Shown: positions 1 through 8,117 of the stretch, one piece after another
How positions within the stretch are numbered: the stretch's first letter is position 1
How the letters are laid out: each line of letters opens with the position of its first letter
Source: Brevundimonas sp. NIBR11
Lineage (GTDB): Bacteria > Pseudomonadota > Alphaproteobacteria > Caulobacterales > Caulobacteraceae
DNA: 64,000 bases
Assembly (NCBI RefSeq): GCF_027912535.1
Contig: NZ_CP115465.1
Location: forward strand, 1,716,001-1,780,000
Direction of reading: 5' to 3'
Made by a program: the position numbers and the translations under genes
Notes under the pieces: generated by a model
The model's database searches: none
What the model was told of the DNA's origin: nothing
The model's input: only the letters and a program-made list of their open reading frames with translations

Positions 1-1
1 A

Positions 2-136
2 CAGGACGATGCCGGCGCCGTGGCGTTCTTCGGCTCTCTGGCCGCAGCGCACGATAGCGTCCTGCCTCGGGCGATCAGCAAAGCCAATGCAGAGCGGCTG
101 TTCACCAAAGCGGCCAACGACGGAGGGCCGGAGTGA
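2..136 (+). CDS. C-terminal end of an unidentified phage early protein (partial)
   Basis: An open frame runs in from the left edge and ends at TGA 134-136, giving 44 visible residues ending in KAANDGGPE. The next gene starts in a GTGA overlap with this stop, as expected for a packed phage early operon. No domain can be recognised in the visible part. Confidence 0.5.
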   Translation, partial: QDDAGAVAFFGSLAAAHDSVLPRAISKANAERLFTKAANDGGPE

Positions 137-315
137 ACCGGAAAGACCTCGTAGCCTTCGAACAGCACTACGCCTCGATGCTTCGCCGGGAGGCGAAGGC
201 TCGGGCGAAGCGATACCCGGCGATCGCTGACCAGCTGACGCGCTGGGCGGACGCTGCTGTTGCCCGTGCTGAGACCGTCCGGTGTGGCCCCCTGTTCTCG
301 GGAGCACCCGAGTAA
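133..315 (+). CDS. Small phage early protein of unknown function, 60 aa
   Basis: It starts at GTG 133, overlapping the preceding stop (GTGA), and its stop overlaps the ATG of the helicase gene (TAATG). The tight coupling on both sides is the main support. The protein is mostly helical and rich in Arg and Ala (for example LRREAKARAKRYPAIADQL). No known domain is recognised. It probably belongs to the phage replication operon. Confidence 0.6.
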   Translation: MNRKDLVAFEQHYASMLRREAKARAKRYPAIADQLTRWADAAVARAETVRCGPLFSGAPE

Positions 316-1739
316 TGGATCCACGCGACCAGAACCCTGGCCTCTCTCTCCCGGCCAACCTTGAAGCGGAGCAGGCGCTGCTGGGCATCCTGCTCTATGA
401 GCCGACCGCGCTCCGCGAGGTTCAGGACCGGGTGTCGGCGGCTGACTTCTCCGAACCGTTTTATCAACGCCTCTTCGCCGCGGCCTGCGAAGGCATCCAG
501 CAGCAGGGCCAAGCCGATAGCGCTCTTCTGTCCGGCAAACTGGCCAACGATCCCGCCTGGGGTGACTTCGGCGGCGCGGCGGGTCTTGGTGACCTGATCG
601 AAAAGGCCGGATCGCCGAAACTCGCCGCAGACTATGCTCTCCAGATCGCCGACGCGGCCATCCGACGGCGCTTGATAACCATGGGCCATGAGGCCGTGAC
701 GCGCGCCTATGCCGACTATCTGTCTGGGTTCGAGGCGATCGCCGCCACCCGTGCCGCGCTGGAAGACGCCGAGCGCGGCTCTGCCCCCGAGGACGCACTG
801 TTCGTCAACGCCAACGATGCCGCCCTAGCTCGCATGGACCGGCTCGAGATCGAGGTCGCCACCGGGAAACCCAAGGGCATCCAGACCGGCCTCTCCAGCT
901 TCGACAAGCGCCTCGGTGGCCTGATGCCGGGTTCGGTCATCGTCCTCGCCGGGCGGCCAGGCATGGGCAAGACTGCCTTGCTGGGCAACGTCCTCTACGG
1001 CGCCGCCATCATGAACTCGAACAAGCTGTTCGCGGGCTTCTCCCTGGAGATGGACACCGACCAGCTCAACGACCGTGCCCTGTCCCGCCTGACGGTCGAC
1101 GAGGATCAGCCAGTGTCGTTTTCGGACATCGCCAAGGTGCGGCCGCTCACATCGTTCGACCTTGCCGCACTTCATCGCGCCAAGAACCGCATTCCTCGAA
1201 ACCTCTGGCTCCGCGATCGGGCCGGGGTGTCCGTCGAGGACGTAGCTCGCGCCGTCTGGGCGATGAAGCGCCGCGGCGACCTTGGCGCCATCGGGATCGA
1301 CTACCTGCAGCTGATGAAGCGCCCCGCCCTCGCCGGCCGGAACGAGGCTAGCGCCATCGCCGAGATGACCGGGGCCCTGAAGAACCTAGCACGCGAGGCC
1401 AAGATCTCGATCCTCCTGCTGTCCCAGCTCAACCGATCGGTCGAGAGCCGCGACGACAAGCGTCCGATGCTGTCGGACCTGCGAGAGTCGGGCTCCATCG
1501 AGCAGGACGCTGACGCCGTCCTCTTCCCCTATCGCGAGGTCTACTACCTTCAGAAGGCAGAGCCGAAGCCTGACCCGACCGGGATGAACGGCGCGCACTT
1601 CGAGTGGGAGATGCAGGTCGAGAGCTTGCGGACCCACATGGACGTCATCGTCGCCAAGAACCGCCACGGCTCGGAGGGCGCGGAGCCGCAGTCCTACCGC
1701 GCCGAGATCGACCTCATTGAAGACCGGAGGGCCGCATGA
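315..1739 (+). CDS. DnaB-type replicative DNA helicase of the prophage
   Basis: This 474-residue protein has the two-part layout of DnaB. An N-terminal helical domain begins NLEAEQALLGILL, and a RecA-like SF4 ATPase core follows. Walker A is GRPGMGKT near residue 213, a Walker-B-like stretch IGIDYLQLM follows, and the family's LLSQLNRSVE and GSIEQDADAVLF segments come near the end. It would unwind the phage replication fork as a hexamer. I chose ATG 315 because it overlaps the previous stop and gives the usual short DnaB N-terminus. An in-frame start at 282 would add 11 unlikely residues. The next gene overlaps by ATGA. Confidence 0.92.
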   Translation: MDPRDQNPGLSLPANLEAEQALLGILLYEPTALREVQDRVSAADFSEPFYQRLFAAACEGIQQQGQADSALLSGKLANDPAWGDFGGAAGLGDLIEKAGSPKLAADYALQIADAAIRRRLITMGHEAVTRAYADYLSGFEAIAATRAALEDAERGSAPEDALFVNANDAALARMDRLEIEVATGKPKGIQTGLSSFDKRLGGLMPGSVIVLAGRPGMGKTALLGNVLYGAAIMNSNKLFAGFSLEMDTDQLNDRALSRLTVDEDQPVSFSDIAKVRPLTSFDLAALHRAKNRIPRNLWLRDRAGVSVEDVARAVWAMKRRGDLGAIGIDYLQLMKRPALAGRNEASAIAEMTGALKNLAREAKISILLLSQLNRSVESRDDKRPMLSDLRESGSIEQDADAVLFPYREVYYLQKAEPKPDPTGMNGAHFEWEMQVESLRTHMDVIVAKNRHGSEGAEPQSYRAEIDLIEDRRAA

Positions 1740-2503
1740 GCCTGAGCCTTGCAGCCCTCCGCGAGCTTGTGGACCTCGGCCTGACGGCCGAGCAGATCCT
1801 CCGCGTGGCCGAAGCCCAAGGCGAGCCAGCCGCTGCTGTCGCCCAGGTTCGCCAACGGTCGAAGGGTGCCGAGAGGCAGGCCCGTTACGAGGAGCGTCAG
1901 CGTCAGAAAGCGTCAGCGAGCGTCAGTTCTGACGTCAGTTCTGACGCGTCAGGCGAACCGGCCTCCCCCTCCCTCTCCCCTTCCCCCCAGACCCCCCAAC
2001 CCCACACCCACCCCCGCGTAGATAATACCCCCCTACCCCCCGAGGGCCGTCAGCGGCGGAAGCCCGAAACGTCGTTGCCGTCCGGATGCCCGTCTGCCGA
2101 GTTGGTGTCGTTGATGCAGGCCGAGGCCCGAGAAGCTGGGGCTAACCTCGACCTGGCCCACGAAGCCCGCCAGTTCCGCGACTGGTGGACGGCAAAGGAT
2201 GGCCGAAACCGGGATTGGGACGCCTGCTGGCGGACCTGGGCGCGCCGAGCCATCGCCAAGGCGCCGCGCACCGCCGCCGCGTCGCTGGCCGGTCGCCGGA
2301 CGACGCCGGAAGCCGACCGCTGGCGCCGCTGGGTCCGGGAGTTTCGGTCGAACCGTTACTGGCCCACCGACGACGCTGGACCGCGCCCAGGCTCGCCCGA
2401 CTGCCGTGTTCCGCCCGAAATCCTCGCCGAATTCGGGATCACCCCGCCGGCCGCCAACGACCCCAAGCCCACTGACCTGTTCGCCCAAGGAGCTGCAGCA
2501 TGA
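1736..2503 (+). CDS. Phage replication protein, helicase-loader-like, 255 aa
   Basis: It starts in an ATGA overlap with the helicase stop. The N-terminus is a short helical domain. Residues about 60-105 are a Ser/Pro-rich low-complexity linker. The C-terminal part carries FRDWWTAKDGRNRDWDAC followed by WRTWARRA, a pattern seen at the C-termini of many phage replication and helicase-loader proteins (W near a DW, then a basic helix). The position next to a DnaB-type helicase supports a loader or initiator role, but the exact family is not certain. Confidence 0.65.
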   Translation: MSLSLAALRELVDLGLTAEQILRVAEAQGEPAAAVAQVRQRSKGAERQARYEERQRQKASASVSSDVSSDASGEPASPSLSPSPQTPQPHTHPRVDNTPLPPEGRQRRKPETSLPSGCPSAELVSLMQAEAREAGANLDLAHEARQFRDWWTAKDGRNRDWDACWRTWARRAIAKAPRTAAASLAGRRTTPEADRWRRWVREFRSNRYWPTDDAGPRPGSPDCRVPPEILAEFGITPPAANDPKPTDLFAQGAAA

Positions 2504-3339
2504 CCTCCGCCCGCCAACGCAAGAAGCGCCAGCACCGCAAGGGCCCGAGCGCACCTCGGGTCATCGGGGCGAACGACAACCACCTGTTGGGCGCGAACGA
2601 TGACGAGGTGATCGTCGTCCGGGGCGTCTCGCTGACGAAGAACCAAGCCCTGCGGATGCTCAAGGCTGAAGCAGACCAGGCCTCGAATGACCTCGTCCGC
2701 CGCAAGGCCGGTCGTGACGCCATGGCGGCCTTGAACGCTGAGATCGACCTCGCCGCCTTGGTGGTGGAGCGAGGCGCCCAGGCTGACGAGACCGTGGCCC
2801 TTGAGAACCGTCGGGGCAACACAGCGTCGGTAGAGTGGGTCCAAGGCAAGGACGACAAAGGCAAGCTGGAGCCGCGCCCTCTCCCCCGTGTGAAAATCAC
2901 GTCGCGCGACGGGCTGGAAACCCTGCGGACCTCGCAGTCCATCTCGGCGATCCAGCACGCGGCCGGCCTCCGCTACCGGACCGATTACGAGGCCATCGAC
3001 CCGGAGAAAGGCCTGACGCCGCCGTCGATCGACCAGACGCGAAAGCCCAACCACGGCGGCGACGGATACGCGGCCAAGCGTCGGGAGATCGAAGAGCGGG
3101 TCTTCGGGATCCACTGCATGATCTGCGGGGTCGACGCGCCGACCGGGGAGCAACGGGCCGCCCTGCCCTCATTCCCGGCGGGCCACCCGGCCTCGCGCGC
3201 CATATTCGCGCTCAACTACATCGCAGGCCGAGGCGATAACCTGAGCGACATGACCACATCAGGTTCGGTGAAGGCGCGCATCCGAGAGGACTTGATCTTC
3301 GCGCTAGACGCGTGCGCTATCACTTACGGTTTAGAATAG
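2500..3339 (+). CDS. Phage early-region protein, possibly DUF6456-like, 279 aa
   Basis: It starts in an ATGA overlap with the loader-like gene and ends the rightward early operon apart from one small gene. The N-terminus is very basic (RQRKKRQHRK). The middle contains a segment of the form QSISAIQHAAGLRYRTDYEA, which resembles the HTH-like DUF6456 proteins of alphaproteobacteria. Its place between replication genes and the late genes would suit a replication or late-transcription role, but I cannot show one. Confidence 0.55.
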   Translation: MTSARQRKKRQHRKGPSAPRVIGANDNHLLGANDDEVIVVRGVSLTKNQALRMLKAEADQASNDLVRRKAGRDAMAALNAEIDLAALVVERGAQADETVALENRRGNTASVEWVQGKDDKGKLEPRPLPRVKITSRDGLETLRTSQSISAIQHAAGLRYRTDYEAIDPEKGLTPPSIDQTRKPNHGGDGYAAKRREIEERVFGIHCMICGVDAPTGEQRAALPSFPAGHPASRAIFALNYIAGRGDNLSDMTTSGSVKARIREDLIFALDACAITYGLE

Positions 3340-3349
3340 GAGAAGAACC

Positions 3350-3562
3350 ATGGCAGCTCACGACCCCGCGGCGATTGGTATTGCCGGAATGGCGCTCAAT
3401 GCGGCGATACTCCGAGGCCTGATCAAGGCTGGCGCCCTCACCGAGGACCAAGCGAACGAGATCGCAAGGGACGCAATTTCTCAGGTGCAGGCGAACCCCA
3501 ACGCCCTGACGCGCGAGCAGGTCTTGGAAGTTTACCGTGACGTTGGGATGCTGAAGCCTTGA
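3350..3562 (+). CDS. Small conserved-looking phage protein, 70 aa
   Basis: An AGGAGA ribosome-binding site lies 5-10 nt before ATG 3350. The protein has an Ala-rich N-terminus and two predicted helices with acidic faces (ALTEDQANEIARDAIS). It is the last gene before the terminator at 3616-3643. Function unknown. Confidence 0.6.
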   Translation: MAAHDPAAIGIAGMALNAAILRGLIKAGALTEDQANEIARDAISQVQANPNALTREQVLEVYRDVGMLKP

Positions 3563-3615
3563 CGCCGGAACGGTAACCTGCGCAGAAGGCCATAGCGCAA
3601 GACGCGCCCCAGATC

Positions 3616-3643
3616 GGCCCCTCCCTCTCGGCGGGGCCTTTTT
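3616..3643 (+). terminator. Rho-independent terminator of the early operon
   Basis: GGCCCC at 3616-3621 pairs with GGGGCC at 3633-3638, followed directly by TTTTT at 3639-3643. It lies about 50 bp after the last rightward early gene and before the reverse-strand gene that ends at 3709. Confidence 0.8.
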
Positions 3644-3708
3644 CGTTTCCGGCGCCGACCATGTTCTGACCTGCGGGGATGGCTGGATCAGTGCTTTCGA
3701 CGAGGAGG

Positions 3709-3975
3709 CTAGTCGCCGGTGTAGAGGGGATCGCCTTTGCCGGTGACGAAGTCGAAGCCCGTAATGAACGACGACGTCCAGCTGTAGAGTTCCATCTCGT
3801 CAACTTCGGCCGGGCGCTCGCTGTTGCGGCGCGAATATTCGGCCTGATCGAGCCGAGCCAGGAATCGGCGCTGAAAAGTTGGATCAGTCTCGTTCATCGT
3901 ATGGACGAGCGCTGTGATCATGGCGGCAATCCCGCGCTTGGTGTTGTCGAGTTCCGGGTTGATGACGCGGTTCAT
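3709..3975 (-). CDS. Small reverse-strand phage protein, 88 aa, unknown function
   Basis: A GGAGCG ribosome-binding site precedes the start codon at 3975. The 88-residue product is acidic and soluble, with normal composition (MNRVINPELDNTKRG at its start). It is divergent from the terminase small-subunit gene, so 3976-4064 should hold promoters for both. No domain recognised. Confidence 0.65.
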   Translation of the reverse strand: MNRVINPELDNTKRGIAAMITALVHTMNETDPTFQRRFLARLDQAEYSRRNSERPAEVDEMELYSWTSSFITGFDFVTGKGDPLYTGD

Positions 3976-4064
3976 GGTGTCGCTCCAGTTGTGAAGCTCT
4001 CACCCTTTGCCGGAATCACCTTCGGCACAATGCACCGCACCGGACGATCCACAGCGAGGTCAGT

Positions 4065-4556
4065 ATGGCGCGTCCCAGCCTCTTCAGCGAAGCAGTCGCC
4101 GACGAGATATGCATCCGCATAATGTGCGGGGACAGCCTAGCTGAAGTCTGCCGGGACGAGGAGATGCCGGCCTATCGCACAGTCATGCGGTGGCTGAAGG
4201 ACAACGAGCCGTTTAGGCGCAACTACGCGTCCGCGCGCGAGGACCAGGGTCACGCCGATGCGGATGAGATCGGCGACATCGCTCGGCGCATCCTGAAGGG
4301 TGAAGTCGACCCGGCCGCAGGTCGGGCCGCTATCGACGCCCTCAAGTGGACCGCCGGCAAGCGGATGCCAAAGGTCTACGGGGACAAGATGGCCCTTGTC
4401 GGCGGAGGCAAAGACGACGCGCCCATCAGCCATTCGCACGCCTTCGACCTGAAGGACGCCAGCGACGAGGAGCTTGAAGTCATTGAGCGCTTCGTTCGCC
4501 GTCGAGCTGCCGACGCTGGAAGAGATCAGGGCGGAACGGGAGAGGCGGAGGGCTGA
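4065..4556 (+). CDS. Terminase small subunit
   Basis: This 163-residue protein looks like an HTH-containing small terminase subunit that recognises phage DNA for packaging. Its N-terminal part reads as a homing HTH (GDSLAEVCRDEEMPAYRTVM then RWLKDN), followed by a helical middle and KWTAGKRMPKVYGDK, which is common in this family. The C-terminus overlaps the large-subunit gene by about 70 nt. It is the first gene of the late operon. Confidence 0.85.
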   Translation: MARPSLFSEAVADEICIRIMCGDSLAEVCRDEEMPAYRTVMRWLKDNEPFRRNYASAREDQGHADADEIGDIARRILKGEVDPAAGRAAIDALKWTAGKRMPKVYGDKMALVGGGKDDAPISHSHAFDLKDASDEELEVIERFVRRRAADAGRDQGGTGEAEG

Positions 4557-6054
4557 GACCGAACGTGCCCGCCTGATCAAGGACCAGGGCGCAATCCGGG
4601 CGCGATGCGACAGCCTTCACGGTTTCATCGAAGAGCACTGGTCCATCCTGGAGCCCAAACGCCCGTTTGTGACGGGCTGGGCATTGCAGGCCATGTGCCG
4701 GCATCTTGAGGCGGTCACCGACGGCAAGATCCAGTTCCTGCTGATGACAGTCCCGCCAGGGATGATGAAGTCCCTGCTGCTGGTCTTCTGGACCGCATGG
4801 GAATGGGGACCGCGGGCCCGGCCCGACCTGCAGACCTTGGCCACCTCCTATAGCCAGGCCAACGTCCTCCGCGACAACCTCAAGCTCCGGCGATTGATCG
4901 AGAGCGACCAGTACCGCGCGCTCTGGCCCCTGAACCTGCGGGCCGATCAGAACGCCAAGGGCAAGTTCGAGAACACCGATAACGGGTTCAGCGAGGCCCG
5001 CCCCTTCAGCTCCATGACTGGCGGCCGGGGTGACCGGGTCAAGGTCGACGACCCCCACTCGACCGAGAGCGCCGAATCCGACGCTGAGCGCGAGACCGCC
5101 GTCCGCATCTTCCGCGAAGGCATCTCCGACCGGATGAACGACGTCCAGACGTCGGCCATCGTCATCATCATGCAGCGCCTGCACGCAAAGGACGTCGCTG
5201 CCGTCGCGCTGGAGCTGGACATAGGCTTCGTCCACCTGAACCTCCCGATGGAGTTCGAGGCCGAGCGGGTCGGTGACGACGGCAAGGTGAGCGGTGGACC
5301 CTGCCGGACCTACGTCGACGGCGTACTGTTCTTCGAGGATCCGCGCACCAGGGAAGGCGAACTGCTCTTCCCCGAGCGCTTCCCCCTCGCCCAAGTCGCC
5401 AAGCTCAAGAAGGCCAAGGGCTCATACGCATGGGCCGGGCAGTATCAGCAGCGGCCCTCCCCTCGTGACGGCGGCATCTTCCTGCGGGAGTGGTTCAAGG
5501 TCGCGGCATTCCTGCCGGCCGGTCCGAAACGCACGGTCCGGGCATGGGACATCGGCGCCACGGAAGGCGGCGGAGACCCCAGCGCCGGCGTTCGATGCAC
5601 CCAGGTCGGGACCGATGAGGAGGCTGGCTACTATTTTACGAATAGCCGGACCGGGCAGTGGAGCCCCGCCCAGCTTGAGGCAGAACTGAAGCTCACCGCT
5701 GCCGCCGACACCCAGGAGGTGACGGTCCGTCTTCCCCAGGACCCCGGCGCCGCTGGCAAGGGCTACGTCCAGACCTTGGTCAACAAGCTCCGAGGATATG
5801 CGGTCAAGACCGCCCAGCCGACCGGATCCAAGGTCACGCGCGCCACCGCCTTGGCGACCCAGGCCGAGGCCGGCAACGTTTTCATCCTGACGACCGGCGA
5901 CCCGACCCGAGATGCCTGGATTGAGCCCTTCATCGAAGAGCTGTGCTCATTCCCCTCGGGCACTCACGACGACCAGGTGGACGCTGCGGCTGATGCCTTC
6001 AACGAGTTGGCGCTGAACGTCCCTGCGGTGCTCGACATCGACAGCCTGCTGTGA
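4483..6054 (+). CDS. Terminase large subunit (packaging ATPase and nuclease)
   Basis: The ATPase half carries a P-loop of the terminase type (VPPGMMKS, about residue 90) and a Walker-B-like region ending KVDDPHS near residue 190. The nuclease half has AWDIGA near residue 353 and HDDQVDAAADAF near residue 495, whose acidic residues fit an RNase H-like nuclease (Terminase_6C type). It docks on the portal and drives DNA into the capsid. No ATG is available at the 5' end. I favour TTG 4483, about 10 nt after GAGGAG, over TTG 4474, which abuts that sequence. Confidence 0.92.
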   Translation: MSASFAVELPTLEEIRAERERRRAETERARLIKDQGAIRARCDSLHGFIEEHWSILEPKRPFVTGWALQAMCRHLEAVTDGKIQFLLMTVPPGMMKSLLLVFWTAWEWGPRARPDLQTLATSYSQANVLRDNLKLRRLIESDQYRALWPLNLRADQNAKGKFENTDNGFSEARPFSSMTGGRGDRVKVDDPHSTESAESDAERETAVRIFREGISDRMNDVQTSAIVIIMQRLHAKDVAAVALELDIGFVHLNLPMEFEAERVGDDGKVSGGPCRTYVDGVLFFEDPRTREGELLFPERFPLAQVAKLKKAKGSYAWAGQYQQRPSPRDGGIFLREWFKVAAFLPAGPKRTVRAWDIGATEGGGDPSAGVRCTQVGTDEEAGYYFTNSRTGQWSPAQLEAELKLTAAADTQEVTVRLPQDPGAAGKGYVQTLVNKLRGYAVKTAQPTGSKVTRATALATQAEAGNVFILTTGDPTRDAWIEPFIEELCSFPSGTHDDQVDAAADAFNELALNVPAVLDIDSLL

Positions 6055-6064
6055 GGTCCGAACC

Positions 6065-7456
6065 ATGGGCGACGTGATTTCCCTGAGCGACGGCCTGGCC
6101 AACACCCTCTCCGGCTTGAACACCGAGCGGGACAAAGCGGCGCACAGCTACTACGGCGAGCCAACGCTCGACGCGCACGAGCTGGTCAACGCCTATCGCG
6201 GCTCGTGGATGGCCCGGAAGATCGTGGACATCCCGGCGCTGGATAGCTGCAGGAACTGGCGCGCCTGGCAGGCCTCGCAGCCGCAGATCGAAGCCATCGA
6301 GGCCGAGGAGAAGCGCCTCAACGTCAGGGGTCGCGTTCTGGAGGCCCGGAAGAAGGCCCGTCTATTCGGCGGCGCCGCGATCTACATCGACCTGGGCGAC
6401 GACGCGGCGCAGCCCTTGGACGTGACCAAGGTCAAGCAGGCCGGAATCCGCTTCCTCACGGTCTTCACCCCGCGCCAACTCGTGCCGGGCGAAATCGACA
6501 CCGACCCGATGTCGGAGTTCTTCGGGATGCCGAAGGAGTTCACCGTTGCTGGCGGAGCCACCGGCCAAGCCCGTATTCACCCGTCCCGGCTGACGGTCTT
6601 CTACGGCAACGACCTCCCCGACCGGGACATCACCGCCAGCGCCTTCGGATGGGGTGACAGCGTCCTGCTCGCGGTCATGTCGGCGGTAAAGCAGGCTGAG
6701 AGCGCCTCGGCCAACATCAACAGCTTGATCTACGAGGCCAACGTCGATGTCGTGTCGATCGAGGGCCTAGCCGAAATCCTCAAGATGGCCGGCGGCGAGG
6801 ACAAGGTCCGCGACCTGTTGAAGCTGAACCTTGACGCCAAGTCGAACCTGCGGGCGCTCGTCCTGGACGCCAAGAATACCTACGCCCGCAAGGCCGTGAG
6901 CTTCGCCTCCCTGCCCGACCTGATGGACCGCTTCGACCAGCACGCCGCCGGCGCCGCCGACATCCCAACGACCCGCTTCATGGGCATGTCGCCCGGCGGG
7001 ATGAACAGCACCGGCGAGAGCGACCTCCGTAACTACTATGACCGGGTCTCCGCCGGTCAGACGCTCGAGATGGGCCCGGCCATGATGCGTTTCGATGAGG
7101 CGCTGATCCGATCGGCCACCGGGATGCGCGACGAGGTTATCCACTACGAGTGGAACCCGCTCTGGCAGCTTGGCGAGACGGAGAAGGCGACGATCTTCAA
7201 GACCAAGGCGGACGCGGCGCGCACCATCGCGGGCACGGGCGGTTCCTCGGAGCCTCTGATGCCGCTGGAGGCCCTGTCCGACGCCCTGGTCAACGAACTG
7301 ATCGAAGACGGCACACTCGCCGGTCTCGAAGGCGCGATGGAGGAATACGGCAAGCTTTCAGAACAAGAGGAAGACCGTGAAGCTGAGGAGGCCGCTATGG
7401 CTTCTTCAATCCCCGAAGGCGATCGACCAAACTCTGATACTGATAAACAGCCTTGA
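6065..7456 (+). CDS. Phage portal protein, DUF1073 family
   Basis: A 463-residue DUF1073-type portal. Family features include YRGSWMARKIVDIPALD near the N-terminus, KKARLFGGAAIYIDLGDD, and FMGMSPGGMNSTGESDLRNY toward the C-terminus. It would form the dodecameric portal through which DNA enters. Its last 27 codons or so (from about 7376) overlap or adjoin an antisense DUF4145 gene. They appear to have replaced an older C-terminus; see the 10-bp direct repeats at 7376 and 8075. Pfam links some members of this family to anti-CBASS proteins, but nothing here suggests that activity. Confidence 0.9.
   Translation: MGDVISLSDGLANTLSGLNTERDKAAHSYYGEPTLDAHELVNAYRGSWMARKIVDIPALDSCRNWRAWQASQPQIEAIEAEEKRLNVRGRVLEARKKARLFGGAAIYIDLGDDAAQPLDVTKVKQAGIRFLTVFTPRQLVPGEIDTDPMSEFFGMPKEFTVAGGATGQARIHPSRLTVFYGNDLPDRDITASAFGWGDSVLLAVMSAVKQAESASANINSLIYEANVDVVSIEGLAEILKMAGGEDKVRDLLKLNLDAKSNLRALVLDAKNTYARKAVSFASLPDLMDRFDQHAAGAADIPTTRFMGMSPGGMNSTGESDLRNYYDRVSAGQTLEMGPAMMRFDEALIRSATGMRDEVIHYEWNPLWQLGETEKATIFKTKADAARTIAGTGGSSEPLMPLEALSDALVNELIEDGTLAGLEGAMEEYGKLSEQEEDREAEEAAMASSIPEGDRPNSDTDKQP
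7376..7385 (+). repeat. Left copy of a 10-bp direct repeat flanking the DUF4145 gene
   Basis: CGTGAAGCTG at 7376-7385 recurs exactly at 8075-8084, 699 bp later. The two copies bracket the reverse-strand DUF4145 gene. Joining them would let the portal frame run on to TGA 8129-8131, overlapping the next phage gene, so they look like the footprint of an insertion. Confidence 0.6.
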
Positions 7457-8057
7457 GCAGTTCCTTGGCGAGCTCAACGGCGAGGCTGGCCTCTGCTTCG
7501 CCGATCTCGTCATAGGATTTGGCTTCAATGTGCGCGGCATCGTTCCCGAGCAGCCGGAGCTCGTCTGCGGCGTCGAGAAGTTCCTTTGGCACGACCACAT
7601 TGGTGCCGAGGTTTCCTAAACGGTCTTTGAGTGTCTTGCCGGTAGCGGTTCGATCCTCGCATAGCTCTTCGAGAATCCTTCGCACCATCAGCGCTGTAGC
7701 CCGATGGGCTCCCGCGGCGTGGCAAGAGATAGCCTCCTCAAGCGAGCTCAGGATACGCGCGGGTAGAGCGGTTGCGTCGAAGTCTATCGTCTCAGGCGGA
7801 TAGATATGTCGCCCGCCCCGCGGTCCATCTTGGATCATCACCACTCCGAGGCACTCTTGGTTCGGACACACTCTGGCACCTGCCCAGAACCCCGCCTGCG
7901 TCGTCTTCTGGCCTGTGGTGAGCGTGAACGGCTCGCTCCAACCCAAATCCGCAACGTTTCGGTTTCGCGCAAACGCGCCTTCGTGACGGCAGTGGGGGCA
8001 CCTAACGCTGACTGTTCCCCCGTCAGACGCCTCGCCGCCATTTAGAACTTTTCTCAT
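7395..8057 (-). CDS. DUF4145-domain protein with N-terminal zinc finger, antisense insert in the head operon
   Basis: The 220-residue product has a CPHC...CPNQEC zinc-finger-like module (about residues 20-65). A helical DUF4145 domain follows, with HRATALMVRRILEELC and LRLLGNDAAHIEA. DUF4145 occurs alone or fused in restriction and other defence proteins; its biochemical role is poorly known. The start at 8057 follows AAGGGGGG on the coding strand. The gene runs against all late genes and overlaps the portal 3' end by 62 nt. It looks like a moron with its own promoter, expressed in the lysogen. The surrounding DNA reads visibly less GC-rich than its neighbours. Confidence 0.85.
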   Translation of the reverse strand: MRKVLNGGEASDGGTVSVRCPHCRHEGAFARNRNVADLGWSEPFTLTTGQKTTQAGFWAGARVCPNQECLGVVMIQDGPRGGRHIYPPETIDFDATALPARILSSLEEAISCHAAGAHRATALMVRRILEELCEDRTATGKTLKDRLGNLGTNVVVPKELLDAADELRLLGNDAAHIEAKSYDEIGEAEASLAVELAKELLKAVYQYQSLVDRLRGLKKP

Positions 8058-8074
8058 AGGGCCCCCCTTGAGCT

Positions 8075-8084
8075 CGTGAAGCTG
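8075..8084 (+). repeat. Right copy of the 10-bp direct repeat flanking the DUF4145 gene
   Basis: Exact match to CGTGAAGCTG at 7376-7385. It lies between the start of the DUF4145 gene and ATG 8118 of the protease/scaffold gene. Confidence 0.6.
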
Positions 8085-8117
8085 TCGGGATTCGGCCGCA
8101 GCCACCACAGGTTAGCC

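Noticed and set aside
6065..7456. Portal as an anti-CBASS (Acb1) enzyme
   Set aside because: The protein is a portal by motif and position. I see no separate 2H phosphoesterase motif pair as in active Acb1.
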